DNA of 64,000 nucleotides from Onthophagus taurus (taxonomy: Eukaryota > Arthropoda > Insecta > Coleoptera > Scarabaeidae): positions 19,902,001 through 19,966,000 of the forward strand of contig NC_091976.1 of NCBI RefSeq assembly GCF_036711975.1, written 5' to 3'. The position numbers and the translations under genes were made by a program. The notes below the pieces were generated by a model. The model was not told the origin of the DNA, ran no database searches, and saw nothing but the letters and a program-made list of their open reading frames with translations. Below, piece by piece: positions 48,301-58,543 of this stretch. The stretch's first letter is position 1. Each line of letters starts with the position of its first letter.

Positions 48301-50154
48301 AGTCATTTATTGAATGCTAATCGATAAACTTGTCCAAATCCAAACCCTTGGAGTAGAACGTAAAATACTCCCTCACAGCAGCTATAAAATCCGTAATACG
48401 CTAAAATAACCATTCAACAACTCATCCCTCCCATATAACAACAATGAGACAAAATTGTATTCATTACAAATACGCAGTGAGACCGAGAACACCATCGGAA
48501 GAGACACTGACGCAGATTGCAGCCAGCTGAAGGAAGACTATGAAGCAGCTTAACGATCTTGCTGAGGAGAGGGGAAACTTTGAAAAGATGGATCCGAAGC
48601 CATCTCTCAATGCCAGGTTGGGTACTCTGGGGAAGAGAAAGAAGAAGAAGCAATTGTAGATAACTTGGAAAAGAGAAATAGTCATATGAATATGTTTTTA
48701 CCTTAACAAAAGGCATAACAAAAGTATTGGTTATCCCACTAATCGTTGGCGGGATCCAACAATATATATTATATAGAGTGCATAGAAGTTTCTTATTGGT
48801 GCAATATGAACTTTGAAATATGTGGATTATTGGGTTCGGTGTAATATTTACATAAATATGTATATAAAAGATTTAATTGCATAAGGATGAGAAGAACGTT
48901 GTGGAATTGAACGAAATTGACCAATATCTAGAATCGAACTATGTGAGTTTATATTCCGTCGTTGTGCTTCCTATACATAATGTCATGAAACATTATGTAT
49001 AGAATTTGATGATGGCAATTGAAGAAATAAAAGGAGACGAAATATTTATCATGATTATAAATGATCATAAACAGTTAGAATGAAAGAAATTGGATTTGCT
49101 TGGAATTTTCATAATTCCACAGACACAGTATACTCATTTTAGTGTATATTTAGTTTAAGTGTATATGAGAAAGGTTTGATGTGTTCTGCCATTTCCGGTT
49201 GACCGATTTAGCCCAAAATTAGATGCAGATCTACGATTTTCGTGTAATAGTCATACATCAAACGTCGTCACCACGGATAATTGCGGTTTTGAGTTATCGT
49301 GTTTGTTTTTACTCTTTGATGCAGTACTAAAAATAGTCTAAATGAATTCAGAAGCCATCAAATGGAATATATGATGGATTCGAGAACTTATGTAGACGAT
49401 AGATTGGGTATAAATAGCGATACAAATTTAGAGAGTTAGTAATGGACATTTTTATGTTACTGAGACAGAAAATTAAATTTGTTATAGGGATGTAGAAATG
49501 TAGGAGGTAGTTCAACACAATCAGAATGCGCCATGGTATTTAGCTAGCTTAAATTTTAGTAAAATCTATGTTTGTTATGTAACTTTTTATGTTTCACGTG
49601 CTAATTTCGTTAAATTTTACTTAAATTTGTTTTTGGACATTCTAATATAAAGAACTCCATTTAAAAACACTTCTTATCTCCTCATATCCAATACCGTTTG
49701 AACTTGTTAAGTTAATTTGTGGTTTAGTTATGTAAACTACTAACTACTTTTAAAATATGTCTATTTAAGCTTTTTTTTAGTAATCGTTAAAAATCGAATA
49801 TATTCTAAAATAATATTAGTACATCGATCATCTAAGTAACTTACAAAGTACTCCAAATAAGTCAATAAATATGCCAAATATTTCTACAGAAGCTATAATA
49901 AAGGAACCAAAATTCTACTATAAAGGGAAATAAGAAAAAGTAATCCTTGAAATCCGTTTTACTTGGACCCAGGATCAATTACATTGATACTTTGGAGCAC
50001 ACTCTGTATAATTACCTTTTTTTTACTTTTTAGTTGTTCATCTCTGGATATCGTAGATTATACTAGAATAAATAGAGAAAACAATAATTAACACTAAAGA
50101 TAATTTAAAAAAAATGTTATGTTTAAATCCTTACCTAACCTCATCATCCGCCAT
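33400..50154 (-). CDS. wupA: troponin I (wupA orthologue), many alternative exons
   Basis: Core exons in order: 50154-50140 (MADDE), 47362-47345 (KKKIDE), 47252-47124, 47058-46935, one of four alternative exons (46587-46487, 45888-45788, 45392-45292, 42658-42558), 40303-40260 and 40201-40060; 573 nt or 191 codons before the C-terminal choice. Landmarks: '[20 protein letters not shown]', '[12 protein letters not shown]', '[20 protein letters not shown]', then '[14 protein letters not shown]' and '[20 protein letters not shown]'. These match insect troponin I closely. Terminal options give about 203 aa (exon 39740-39702), 209 aa (38991-38935) or about 428 aa (Pro-Ala-rich exons to 33400). Troponin I holds tropomyosin-actin in the off state and, with troponins C and T, makes muscle contraction calcium-dependent. 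The MADDE exon uses a weak GTTAGG donor; a GTAAGG five bases on would break frame. A 5' UTR exon ends at 50472. Confidence 0.95.
33820..35385 (+). mobile_element. non-LTR retrotransposon (RT, RNase H, Cys-His tail), decayed
   Basis: The plus strand carries '[14 protein letters not shown]' (RT catalytic YADD), 'SWCNPSPS'-like text after a shift, '[16 protein letters not shown]', a second-domain region, then '[20 protein letters not shown]' and a CXXC...HX4C-like tail ('[19 protein letters not shown]'). Gene order matches R1/Jockey-like elements with RNase H. Several shifts and stops make it inactive. It lies antisense in the intron between two Pro-Ala-rich exons of troponin I and abuts a second element at about 35388. 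Confidence 0.82.
35388..36030 (+). mobile_element. second non-LTR reverse transcriptase fragment (RTE-like)
   Basis: It reads '[19 protein letters not shown]' then 'LTKAYNTI' and '[16 protein letters not shown]', the central RT, skips the catalytic region, and resumes with '[14 protein letters not shown]' and, at about 35850-35990, 'RIPKKPMQW' and '[20 protein letters not shown]', the family's tail. Two frames are needed. It differs in sequence type from the element directly upstream, so two insertions met here. Confidence 0.78.
36031..38092. other. troponin I 3' intron; no further feature seen
   Basis: AT-rich sequence between the retroelement fragments and the 36-nt Pro-Ala exon. Several short plus-strand open frames occur but match nothing. 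A TATATATATG run is at about 36041. No tandem or long inverted repeat noticed. Confidence 0.4.
38935..39740 (-). other. alternative carboxy-terminal exons of troponin I
   Basis: Three acceptor-led segments follow the common exon ending EEEDKE. Exon 39740-39702 encodes [12 protein letters not shown] and stop. Segment 39305-39276 would encode [10 protein letters not shown] with a GTACTA donor (30 nt, in frame; least certain). Exon 38991-38935 encodes [18 protein letters not shown] and stop, or ends early at a GTACAA donor (38956) to continue into the Pro-Ala-rich exons. 'KKPDW' is the typical insect troponin I end. AATAAA on the minus strand at 39607-39602 would serve the first form. Confidence 0.75.
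42660..45290. other. 2.6-kb intron between alternative exons; no gene
   Basis: AT-rich intronic DNA separating the most 3' alternative exon from the other three. Apart from the hairpin at 45015-45124 I see no repeat or coding element. Its length, compared with 395 and 600 bp between the other alternatives, sets the last exon apart. Confidence 0.45.
45015..45124. repeat. imperfect hairpin in troponin I intron
   Basis: Arms GGCCTCCTTAAATAGGCGAT continuing to CTATTTCGGG (45015-45044) and CCAGAAATAGATCGCGTATT continuing to TATGGCC (45097-45124) are imperfect reverse complements around a loop of about 50 bp. It lies about 170 bp from the alternative exon at 45392-45292, on its downstream side in the transcript. 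It may be a MITE relic. Confidence 0.55.
47600..47790 (+). repeat. dispersed repeat with '[12 protein letters not shown]' coding text, copy 1
   Basis: Plus-strand frame includes '[20 protein letters not shown]' and 'TGLKKNVY'. A closely related copy lies inverted at 54140-54310. Both are short and truncated, so the parent is probably a transposable element, but I do not recognise the protein. This copy lies in the first large intron of troponin I. Confidence 0.6.
48720..50130. other. troponin I 5' intron; no gene seen
   Basis: Intronic AT-rich DNA. Muscle genes of this type often keep enhancers in the first introns, but I see no motif cluster here that I would defend. A CATTATGTATAG word occurs twice near 48980-49005 as part of a short inverted repeat. 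Confidence 0.35.
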
Positions 50155-50525
50155 GGTGACTTTTTTAGTTTAAACGATCTGGAAAATGAAAAATTTAAGT
50201 TAATATCCGATCGAAGACAACTTTGGAAAGAACTAGGTACTCAAAGTACTATATTTAGGTAGTTGGCATATAGCCAAGATCGCATGCGCGATTCGCTGGA
50301 CTATCCTAATTTGGTCGCATGAAACCCTATCCTCAAACTTAAAGAAAAAATTCGATTTAAATAAAAAGAATTTTTATCTTCACTTATTTATCTTATTCAC
50401 TTCACTAGATTCATTTACTTTAATTCACTTTAACACTTAAACTTTGACGATTTAAAATTGAACAAACATACCTGGACTTTTGGGATGAAGTTGTGACTAG
50501 CCAACACGGGCTCCTTCGGCTGACT
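50140..50525 (-). promoter_or_regulatory. troponin I 5' UTR exons and candidate start region
   Basis: A 5' UTR exon ends at 50472 with the donor CAG/GTATGT and splices to an acceptor at 50179 (TTTCCAG), 24 bases before the ATG. Upstream of the donor the minus strand is GC-richer and has CTTCACAGTCAGCC near 50515, a loose initiator match, and CCTATATGG further up near 50615. The precise start site is not determined. No in-frame ATG precedes MADDE in the second exon. Confidence 0.55.
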
Positions 50526-50924
50526 GTGAAGATTTCGAGGTTCCCAGATTAAAACCACCTCTATTCTTTAGTTTCCTTATCCCTTCCAACTTCGAATAGG
50601 GAGAGAGCACCATATAGGCATAGTAGCTCCAGAAATAGATCCACAGGAGACTTGACACCGTCTGCAAAGTTTCCTCCTCCTCCACAGCCTGTTAGAAAAC
50701 GTAAAAATAACACCTCCACATTTCCACCGAAATAGATTTTATTTGGTTTCAACAACTATTCGAATTGAAATTAGAGATGTTATGGGATTATTGAAAATAT
50801 TTTCGGGATTTTCAAAATTTATTTTTATTTCTAAATTTTTTTATTTAACTTTAACTTGTTTCTAAAGAAGGTTGCAACATGGCATATGAAACATTAAAAA
50901 TTTATTCAAAAAACGCACGTCTTA

Positions 50925-50990
50925 ACCCGAAAGTTTCTAGTTAGTTCTAGTGATAGTGCTAGTGTTAGATCTAGTTGTAGTTCTAAAAAA
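50925..50990. repeat. isolated half-module of the CTAG/TTTAGCCG repeat
   Basis: Contains AACCCGAAAGTTTCTAGTTAG and TAGTGCTAGTGTTAGATCTAG, the same vocabulary as the hairpin array at 29825-30730, but with one arm only. It lies about 400 bp upstream of the troponin I first exon. Confidence 0.6.
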
Positions 50991-51236
50991 ATTAGTTTAT
51001 CAAGTTTAATTATTAAAAATTGATTATTAATAAGATGTAAAAAATGTGAATGAATGACAATGGGAGATTTTCTTAAATTATTATAAAAAAGTAGAATTCT
51101 TTTGAAGGAAAACTAGATGAAGTGAGAAAATCTTCAATAGATGTCGCCTCAATGATTTTCCGTGTAACCCTTCGCTCCACCCCCTTTGTTTAGATTTCGA
51201 GGTCGATGCCACCGGAAAGTTCATAGCCTCCCCATT

Positions 51237-51246
51237 CTATAAATAG
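51237..51246. promoter_or_regulatory. MEF2 consensus site upstream of troponin I
   Basis: CTATAAATAG fits the MEF2 consensus YTA(A/T)4TAR exactly and is near-palindromic. It is about 770 bp upstream of the troponin I 5' UTR donor and 20 bp from a TGACGTCA site. MEF2 sites drive fly troponin I muscle enhancers, so the context fits. It could also act as a TATA box. Confidence 0.5.
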
Positions 51247-51265
51247 AATTGCATTGGGTCCTTGC

Positions 51266-51273
51266 TGACGTCA
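51266..51273. promoter_or_regulatory. TGACGTCA (CRE/ATF) site 1
   Basis: Perfect palindromic CRE in the sequence TTGCTGACGTCACAAC, next to the MEF2 site at 51237. Confidence 0.5.
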
Positions 51274-51616
51274 CAACTATTTTCGCTGTCCTAATTTCAA
51301 TTAATTAAAATTTTTCGTTACTTAATCAAATTTAAAAGTTGCACCAAAACTTTTTCCCAAAATAATCAACGTCTCAAACAAAATTTTTTGAAAACAAAAG
51401 ACGTTTAGTTAAAACAACCTTTTTGTTTAATTTTTGTTTTTCTTAATACATTGTTTTTAGTTATTTAATGAGGTTCATCTCATATGCGCAGTAATTTTTC
51501 AATAATTTAATTTATTTGTTCACCTATTCCAAATTTAGATTTCATTCAAGAGTTTGTTCATCCCGGTCCTGCAGCGGTCCGCTGACCTACATATCCAGAA
51601 GGCCGTGACTGGCGAA

Positions 51617-51624
51617 TGACGTCA
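51617..51624. promoter_or_regulatory. TGACGTCA (CRE/ATF) site 2
   Basis: Perfect CRE inside a GC-richer block (about 51560-51750). The context ACATATCCAGAA upstream and GAATGACGTCAT is shared with site 6 at 59096. Confidence 0.5.
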
Positions 51625-51825
51625 TCGTTGCGTCCATGGAAACCGAGCCAGCTAGGATATTTGAATTGACACCTTTTAAAGCGTTTACAGTTTGCAAAAA
51701 CAAAGTTGCCTTGTTCTGATACATTTTCTTCGTTGTACTGCATCAAATTGTATTTATATTTTATGATATAAAAATAACATATCCTTGTAAATTCGATAGG
51801 ATTAGGTATCTCTTTGTTTAGATGT

Positions 51826-52050
51826 CATAAAGCTCATCATAGAGTCATCTATGACTATGATGAGTCTATGTAAATCTATATGATAAGTCTATGTGAGTCT
51901 ATATAGAGTCTATATGATGACTATGAGTCATCGATGACTCATCAGAAAGTCTATCTAGCTGAGTCTATATAGAGTCTATATGATGACTATGACACTGTAT
52001 CATAGAGTCATCGATGACTCATTATAAAGTCTATCTAGCTGAGTCTATGT
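51826..52050. repeat. tandem GAGTCTAT/GATGACTATGA satellite-like block
   Basis: A block built from GAGTCTATATAGAGTCTAT, ATGATGACTATGA, GAGTCATCGATGACTCAT and AAGTCTATCTAGCTGAG. The longest unit, about 95-100 bp, occurs about twice, with shorter repeats before it. GAGTCATCGATGACTC is itself a perfect palindrome. Confidence 0.8.
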
Positions 52051-52289
52051 GATTTTTTTTTAAATTTTACTGTTATATCATTTTTGTTGTAATATTTAAG
52101 GTATTTTAATTTATTAAAGTGATGCATAAATAAACACCCGGCGCATCCACCATTACGTTACTCCAATTTCATTCTCCATAAAAGCACAAATATAAAACAT
52201 TTTATAATTATTCTAATTTAATAAGTCTACGACTATTAACCTTTATCCTTTATATGTACTTTCTCTATTTCTGCAGCTTGTTTTGTTAT

Positions 52290-52640
52290 CGCAGTGGTCT
52301 AAATATAGTTTTGTGAGGGTCCTTGCTTTACCAAGTATTGGGGCCTCGGTGCATGCGTCACGCGGTTGACGAAGAATGGAGGCGCCCGGTAGAGCTCCGT
52401 CGGTCCCGATATCCCGGTGACGGTCCCGGGAACCTATGCCGGGGGCGCGCACAGGAGTTTAGAATGAAATTCGTCCTCGGACGGGGCGGCTAACCGGGCC
52501 AACGCACCCTGTTTAACCTATTTTCGCCCCACCAGCCGACCTAGTGGCGTGCGTGACGTCGCCTTGACGTCATTTGCGGAATCTGGGACAATTTCATTCT
52601 AAAATATCGGGTCCACGGACCAACGAATTGAGCCTACCCT
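52290..52640. promoter_or_regulatory. GC-rich, CpG-rich block with a TGACGTCA site (site 3)
   Basis: About 350 bp of clearly higher GC than the surroundings, with many CpG and CCCGG words (for example CGGTCCCGGGAACC). It contains TGACGTCG at 52554 and a perfect TGACGTCA at 52565-52572. No open frame stands out on either strand. It could be a promoter, an enhancer or a non-coding exon; nothing decides between them. Confidence 0.45.
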
Positions 52641-53640
52641 TCGAATGCGGCAGAACATCTTTTACAATATAAGAATCACTTTTTTTATTTCTTCAATAAA
52701 AAAGAACTAAGAATGTGGAATATCTTAGTAAAGTTTATATATACCCATCTCATAAGGGTTGGGTAAACATTTCTAGTTGATGTTGTACAACATTGTCCAA
52801 TAAACATACTCAAAGAGAACCGCAGGTACGGTATTGCACCGAGAGGAATGTAAGGAATTTTTATAAATATGTCCACCAGCTTGTAATTTTGCTCTATCTC
52901 TTTGTTGCGGTGTATCCAAATTGCGAATTGCTTTTGCCATCATTTTTTATTGACATTTTAAAACAATTTTAGCTCTAATTGAGTATTTTGAAAAGATTTT
53001 ATTGAACCGGCATGGAATTTCCTTTAGATTACGAAGTTACTGGTTAGCAATCGTATTTCAGAACATTTTGCATAAGTATTTATGAAAAATAAATTTGAAA
53101 CTAGAATGTCCCAGGTTGTACTTCCCGGAAGTTTCTAATTTTAGATTTATTTCTGATAACAGCGGACATGAAAGCGCTCGAACTTATTTAAAGTCTTTAT
53201 GTTTTTATTTTTCTGTCTGTATTTACTTGTACATAGAATACAAATGATGGAAACTTCATTAACCATTTCATACTCTCCGAATGATATTTGTTTGAAGCAA
53301 TTTTAGAGCATTTTCATGTTAAAGTTTGATTGGAAGCGTACCAGCATAAAAAAAATGGAAATAAAGGTACATTTATCTTTTTATCCATCAAAAGTGCCGC
53401 GTTATATAAGTTATGCCTGTATAGCAAATGAGATTTTGGCGGTTCTTCTAAGCACAGTTCTCAAGCTTTCCACAGTTCTGTTGCCGTATCAATTGCTTAA
53501 TACGTTTGACATAAATATAAAGATTTGAAACTCTCATTTGCTGTTATATCTTCTACTTGCAAAAAAAAGTAGGGATAATGGAAGATTTCATAATAAAAAC
53601 AGTTCATAATAGAAATGTAAATCTTATCTTTATTGTATGG
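52641..53640. other. no gene recognised
   Basis: AT-rich sequence with short open frames on both strands that match nothing. It separates the GC-rich block from the minisatellite region. Confidence 0.4.
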
Positions 53641-53647
53641 ACGGTGT

Positions 53648-53885
53648 TTGCAAAAGACTAGATACAATTGCTGGAGGAATAGATACTGCCAGAAAACGAC
53701 TAAATATAGGTAAAATACTAGATACTGCTTATAGAAGGTTAAGTACTGCTAGTAAAAGACTAACACTGCTACAGGAGGACTAAATATTGCTAGCAGAAGG
53801 TTAGATCTACTTGCAAAAGACTACATAGTGTTGGAAAAATACTAGATACTGTTGGTAAAAGACTAGATCTTCTTGTAAAATGGCA
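53648..53885 (+). repeat. degenerate ~24-bp minisatellite, block 1
   Basis: Imperfect units around AAAAGACTAGATACTGCTAG. Read on the plus strand, the units spell KRLDTA-like octapeptides over about 45 codons ('KRLDTIAGGIDTARKRLNIG') before a stop. Unit length varies by indels, so coding selection is doubtful. Confidence 0.7.
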
Positions 53886-54139
53886 ATTACAGCCTTCATG
53901 TTCATCACGGTGAATGTTAATTAAATGAAAATGTCTGAGCGTCTTCAGGTACGACGTCAAAAACTAAGAAATGATGCGTGAAAAACAGTTATGTGGAAAA
54001 TTCCTCACGAAGTTGCTTTAACTTATTGAATCATTTAATCACAAGCATGTATGTTTAAACGAACTGTTCAAATGTTGCAAGGACAACTTTGATTAACTCT
54101 AATAGTACTCAAATATCTCTGATCCTAGTATTAATTGTC

Positions 54140-54310
54140 TCCGTTTGATGCCATGTTTCAAAACGGCCGCAATATGACTGCTATTCTCTCATAAACGTTC
54201 TTCTTAAGTCCAATCACATCAGTTTTACTTTCAACATCTTGTAATTTTTTTCCACACAGCAAAATCTCGAACAAATTTGTTACCTGCCTTCACCGGAGAT
54301 GCGTAAATTA
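54140..54310 (-). repeat. dispersed repeat with '[12 protein letters not shown]' coding text, copy 2
   Basis: The minus strand reads '[19 protein letters not shown]' and 'IGLKKNVYERIAVILRPF', closely matching the inverted copy at 47600-47790. It lies between the two minisatellite blocks, so all three parts may belong to one decayed element. Confidence 0.6.
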
Positions 54311-54479
54311 ACTAACGATAAATATTTTTTAAGGTTAAAACACCAACGTTGATTGTGTTGAAGGCAGGCGTAAAAGAACTGTTAAGGCTGAAGGCGTGAT
54401 AATACAAAGAAGTTTTGAGCGTTATAAGTCGAAAATTGTGAACCGTGTGCACATGGCGACAGTTTACATTGGATTTCTG

Positions 54480-54815
54480 TAAAAGACTGGAACCTGCTGC
54501 TGGGGGAATAGATTCCGCTAGTAAAAGACTATATGTATTTACTGCAAGAGACTTGATACCAACACCAAAAGATTAGGTGCAAGGTAAAAAACTAAATACT
54601 GATGGCAGAATATCAGATACCAGTGGCGAAATATAAATACGGAAGGCTAAACACTGTTAGCAGGAGATTGGATACAAAGAAAAAACTAGATACTGATGGC
54701 ATATAATAGGGAAAGACTAGTTACTGCTACTGAAGTACAAGATACTGCTAGCAGTAGGATAGATCGAAACAGAAGACTAGATACTGTTAGTAGAAGACTT
54801 ATTACTTGAAAACGA
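54480..54815 (+). repeat. degenerate ~24-bp minisatellite, block 2
   Basis: Same unit vocabulary as the block at 53648-53885 (AAAAGACTAGATACTG, GCTAGCAG, GGAATAGATTCC). The two blocks flank a 600-bp interval. Again the units partly spell RLDTxxx peptides with many breaks. Confidence 0.7.
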
Positions 54816-55549
54816 TATATACCATTATTTTGCAGCTCTCAAGATGTCATAAGAGAGAACTGTCTAAGACGGTGGTAATGCCACCGTGGTAATAGACAAA
54901 AGAATAGGAAGACAAAATACCACATTTCAGGACCCAGACACCGAAAGAAGAATTAACAAGGTCTCCACGGATAGAATAGTTAATAGATAAAATTGTTAAT
55001 TAAGACGACGGATATTTCACGAATATCTATCAACGATCCATCTTATGTGCCGAAGACTTCACACATATTATAGAATTTATTGGCAATATTTCACTAGTTT
55101 TACTAGTCAGTATTAACATGGAATCACTTTTTAATCTTGTCTCTTGTCAACCTTGAATTATTATTATATGTCAAACATTATACATCAAGCGCTACCAACA
55201 AACCAACAATGTTCCCTGAACCATTATTTACCTTGATGAAGAATGATGCGATTTTATCCAATATTTTCCAAGCAAACCAATGTCGTATTCTATATCTCAA
55301 CATATATATTGTAGAAACTAATCAGAAAAATACTACAGGTCGGTAACATTCTAAACTAGGAGAGCTCATCATATACTGAAAGGAATGAAAAAGAAAATTA
55401 AAATTACTAGCAAATAAGTTACTTGCCGAAAATGGACTATTAATAAGAATGTTAAAGAAAAGCTTCAGCGAGACAAAATAATCATGGAAGTGACTGATTA
55501 TGTAAATGGATCAAGATATGCTTATAATAGATTTTTTCGTCGTCCGACA

Positions 55550-56090
55550 CCAATTAGGCAAACACTACGGCGTTTAGCCACTCGCCTTGAAGAGTATGGG
55601 ACAACATGAGATGCTGCTAGGTCTGTCCTGACGGCTGTGACCAAACGGTCTTTGTGGACGATGAGCGCTACAGAGCCATGCTCTTTCTCCTTCCTCAATT
55701 GGATGGATTGAGACTAGATAACATGTGGTTCCAACAGGATGGAGTAAAGGCGCATACCTTACGACCCACAACTGAAAGAGTGAAGGCTGCATTTCCGGGT
55801 CGCCTTATCTCTGGTTTTGGAGATTTTCACTGATCGGTAAGATCGTCCGATTTAACCGTTCCAGATTTCTTTTTGTTGGATTTTTTGAAGTCAAGAGTCC
55901 AGGTTAACAAACCTCAGACTCTTGAAAACCCCTCAAAGAGAATATCCGCCAAGAATGCGAGAACTTACCGCGGGAAGTCCTGTCAAGAGTAATGGAAAAT
56001 GCCATAAATCGGGCCCATAATATAATCCAAAAGCAGAGCTACAATTTTTCAATCATAAAACAAATTTCAGCAAAAGTACATACATAGGGT
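55550..56090 (+). mobile_element. decayed IS630-Tc1-mariner type DDE transposase
   Basis: Plus-strand text in one main frame: 'DERYRAMLFLLPQLDGLRLD' (with small gaps), then 'NMWFQQDGVKAHTL' (the second catalytic Asp region), 'FPGRLISGFGDFH' and, after a shift, the 'RSSDLTVPDFFLLDF' block and 'LKENIRQECENLPREVLSRV'. The order is that of the DDE_3 catalytic domain. The N-terminal part is decayed ('TLRRLATRLEEYGTT'). No intact ends were found. Confidence 0.75.
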
Positions 56091-57250
56091 ATGACAACTT
56101 TTGTGCTAACTTCTTGTTTCAGGGATTACAGAAACCCGTTTCCATATTCGTGGATTTATCTATTAGACACAATTGTTAACGGAATGTGAGTACGGCTATG
56201 TGAGTTTAGCAGTTTTTAAAAAGGATATAAATTCACAGTTTTCAGAGTATTTCATAAAAGTTAGACTGTCGAAAAAGTGCGCGAATAATGAAACAATCAA
56301 GTCTACATGCAGAAAATAACCTTAGAAACAGCCAAGAAAGACATCATTACTATGTTAAAAACATTATTGACACATCTATTGACCGTGAAAGTATCGGAAA
56401 AACGTTCAGCATAATCGTTTCCAGCACAAACATAAGTTTCTGGTAAGGTGCCAAATTATTGCTGTTTACAAAAATCATCATAGAAGTCAATCTGGACATG
56501 AATTTTATCACTTAGACATATTTTTCGAACATGTGTTTTGCAATTACGTATCCAAAAATGTCGGACGTTGCTCCTTCTCGGCCATTTATCAAGTAGTGCC
56601 AAAAAATTACCACCATAATAAAGCATCCGACGGACAAGCATACAAATATATGTTTAGGTGTATTTATTTCGACTATTAATGATACTCTATGGATGGCTAC
56701 CAGGTCTTTTACTACCAAGGGCACCGCAAGAAGGTTGTGTTGTGAGTAAAATTGAAATCTCGAAAATACTACTAATATGTTACTCTTATAGATAGCGAAG
56801 AAATCTGATTACTTAAAAGTTTATAGAAATTAGTAACCCTCCAAGCATTTCATTTAGAATAATTACGAAATGGTTTTGCCCGAATCTGATCAACTCTGAA
56901 AGTGGATAGAACTCAGCCTTAAGCCTAATATCAACACTTAACTGTTAAAACACCAAATATAATCTTGCCTTAAAAATAATTTTGAATTCCTTACAAATTA
57001 GGTAGCAAATATTTCAAACATAGATGATTGATAAATCCAGCAATTAGCTAATGAATGCTTTTCCATTATTAGCTTAATCAGAAAATATAGAAATTAATCG
57101 GATCTAAGTCTCTTAAGTTCTTAGATTGTTTGATACAAAGTTTTAAGACTTGTCAAAATCTCATAAGTAAGACCATGTGGCTAACTAAAACGCAAAACAT
57201 TTAGCTTCTACAATTCGGATTATTAATTAATTCCAAACATAGTTATTTTC
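56091..57250. other. no gene recognised
   Basis: AT-rich DNA after the transposase relic. Two overlapping minus-strand open frames at 56456-56724 do not match anything I know. No repeat structure noticed. Confidence 0.4.
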
Positions 57251-57355
57251 AATTAAAATTTTTTTGATGTATTTGAAGTGGTGAAAAAATAAGCAATTAT
57301 AATTTGAACTAAGAGTTTGGGGATGAAAGAGGGGGGTTGCTGCAGGTGTGTAAGC

Positions 57356-57565
57356 CTATATATAGAGGCTGGGCATAGGGAATGACGCACTAGTACATTG
57401 ATAAAACCAGAGGTATATTGAACCGCGGAGGTCATAGACCTTCCAGTGCTGCTCCGGTCCTCTGTGACCCAATTTGCCCCAAACGCTGACACACTTTGCA
57501 ACAAGTATCGACGCGCCCCCACTTCCCTACCAACACTATGACGTCATACCGCTCTGTAACCAGGG
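57356..57565 (+). promoter_or_regulatory. TATA/MEF2-type site and candidate non-coding first exon with CRE site 4
   Basis: CTATATATAG (57356-57365) fits both a TATA box and the MEF2 consensus. About 30 bases on, plus-strand sequence becomes GC-richer and runs to a possible donor CCAGG/GTAAAT at about 57565, with a perfect TGACGTCA at 57539-57546. This looks like a first exon without an open frame. Because the TATA-like site is a palindrome, transcription to the left is also possible. Confidence 0.4.
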
Positions 57566-57871
57566 TAAATGCATCTTAACCAACTAAACAACGCGAATTA
57601 GAACTCTTTTAATAATACTTTTATCAACAACATGAAATAACTAACCAAAAATTTTCAAAGGCATCATTTTTTTGTAAAAAATAATTTATTTTTGTAAAAC
57701 TTTTTTGATTGATTTACGTGTTGGAAATGATTATTTTTTTTTATTTTGAATGTTTAATAACTATACCTGCAAAATAAAGCGGTTTGTTGGTGAACCCTAT
57801 GGGGAGGAGGGCGGAGCAGAATCGTTTCCTGCGGGATTTTCGAACACGTGATAGTTTGACAATCAATGTGA

Positions 57872-57879
57872 TGACGTCA
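57872..57879. promoter_or_regulatory. TGACGTCA (CRE/ATF) site 5 with nearby E-box
   Basis: Perfect CRE, 22 bases after a CACGTG E-box (57845-57850) and about 90 bases before an initiator-like TCAGTG. The spacing suits a proximal promoter of the exon at 57967-58069. Confidence 0.5.
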
Positions 57880-57966
57880 GAGTGTAGGACCAATCGACGT
57901 CGACCTCCATTCAACTCGGGCTGATACCGCGTTTCGGCGGCACAGCAGATTCATCTCGATCTAGAT

Positions 57967-58069
57967 TCAGTGTTGTGCCCATCGTTGGAATGAACAGACC
58001 ATCACGCTCTAAATGGAACAACTCAAAAAATAACTCCCCAAACAATTTTTCCCATCGATACAATCCAAG
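57967..58069 (+). other. candidate first coding exon of a rightward gene
   Basis: An insect initiator match TCAGTG at 57967 is followed by an ATG at 57990 opening 26 codons (start MNRPSRSKWNNSKN) and ending at a good donor, CCAAG/GTAGGG (58070). The region is GC-richer than its surroundings. The peptide is Asn/Ser/Arg-rich and unfamiliar. No second exon is identified within the window, so the rest of the gene would be far downstream. Promoter-like context with a CRE and an E-box just upstream supports it. Confidence 0.4.
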
Positions 58070-58543
58070 GTAGGGATATTTTATAATTACTTTTATTCAG
58101 TAAATTTGTTTTTGAAAGTTTTTGGTCGGTGTTAAGTTTTGGTGGAGGAGGCGGGATTGTTTATTTTTAACTTTTTTAAATGGTTGTGTGTATTATAAAG
58201 TAATAACAAAGATAAAGTGAGGGTTGGAATGTTATAATAAAGGTTAGGAGAAATTGGTAGTTTTATGTACAAAAGTTTTAAACGCGCGCTGTATATCTCT
58301 TTGCTCGTTATAAATCATACGATCAGTTTTGTACATTGCGCATAAGTTTTTAATGTTTCTTTCTTAATAAATTTAAATTTTTTGAATGTTTTAGTTTTTA
58401 AATTATTAATTATGAATATTGTAAATGTAAAAATTAATTTAATTTGTTATTTTTTTATAAATTTTATTAAAAAATAATGTTATATGATATATCGATAAAT
58501 TGACCTTGCTTCTATAAATAAAAAATCCAAGAAAAATATAAAA

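Noticed and set aside
48414-48716. Minus-strand 100-codon frame and overlapping plus-strand text
   Set aside because: No recognisable domain; the plus strand gives short acidic stretches broken by stops. Probably a decayed repeat in the troponin I intron.
55574-55792. Minus-strand 72-codon frame
   Set aside because: It is antisense to the DDE transposase relic, which explains its balanced composition.
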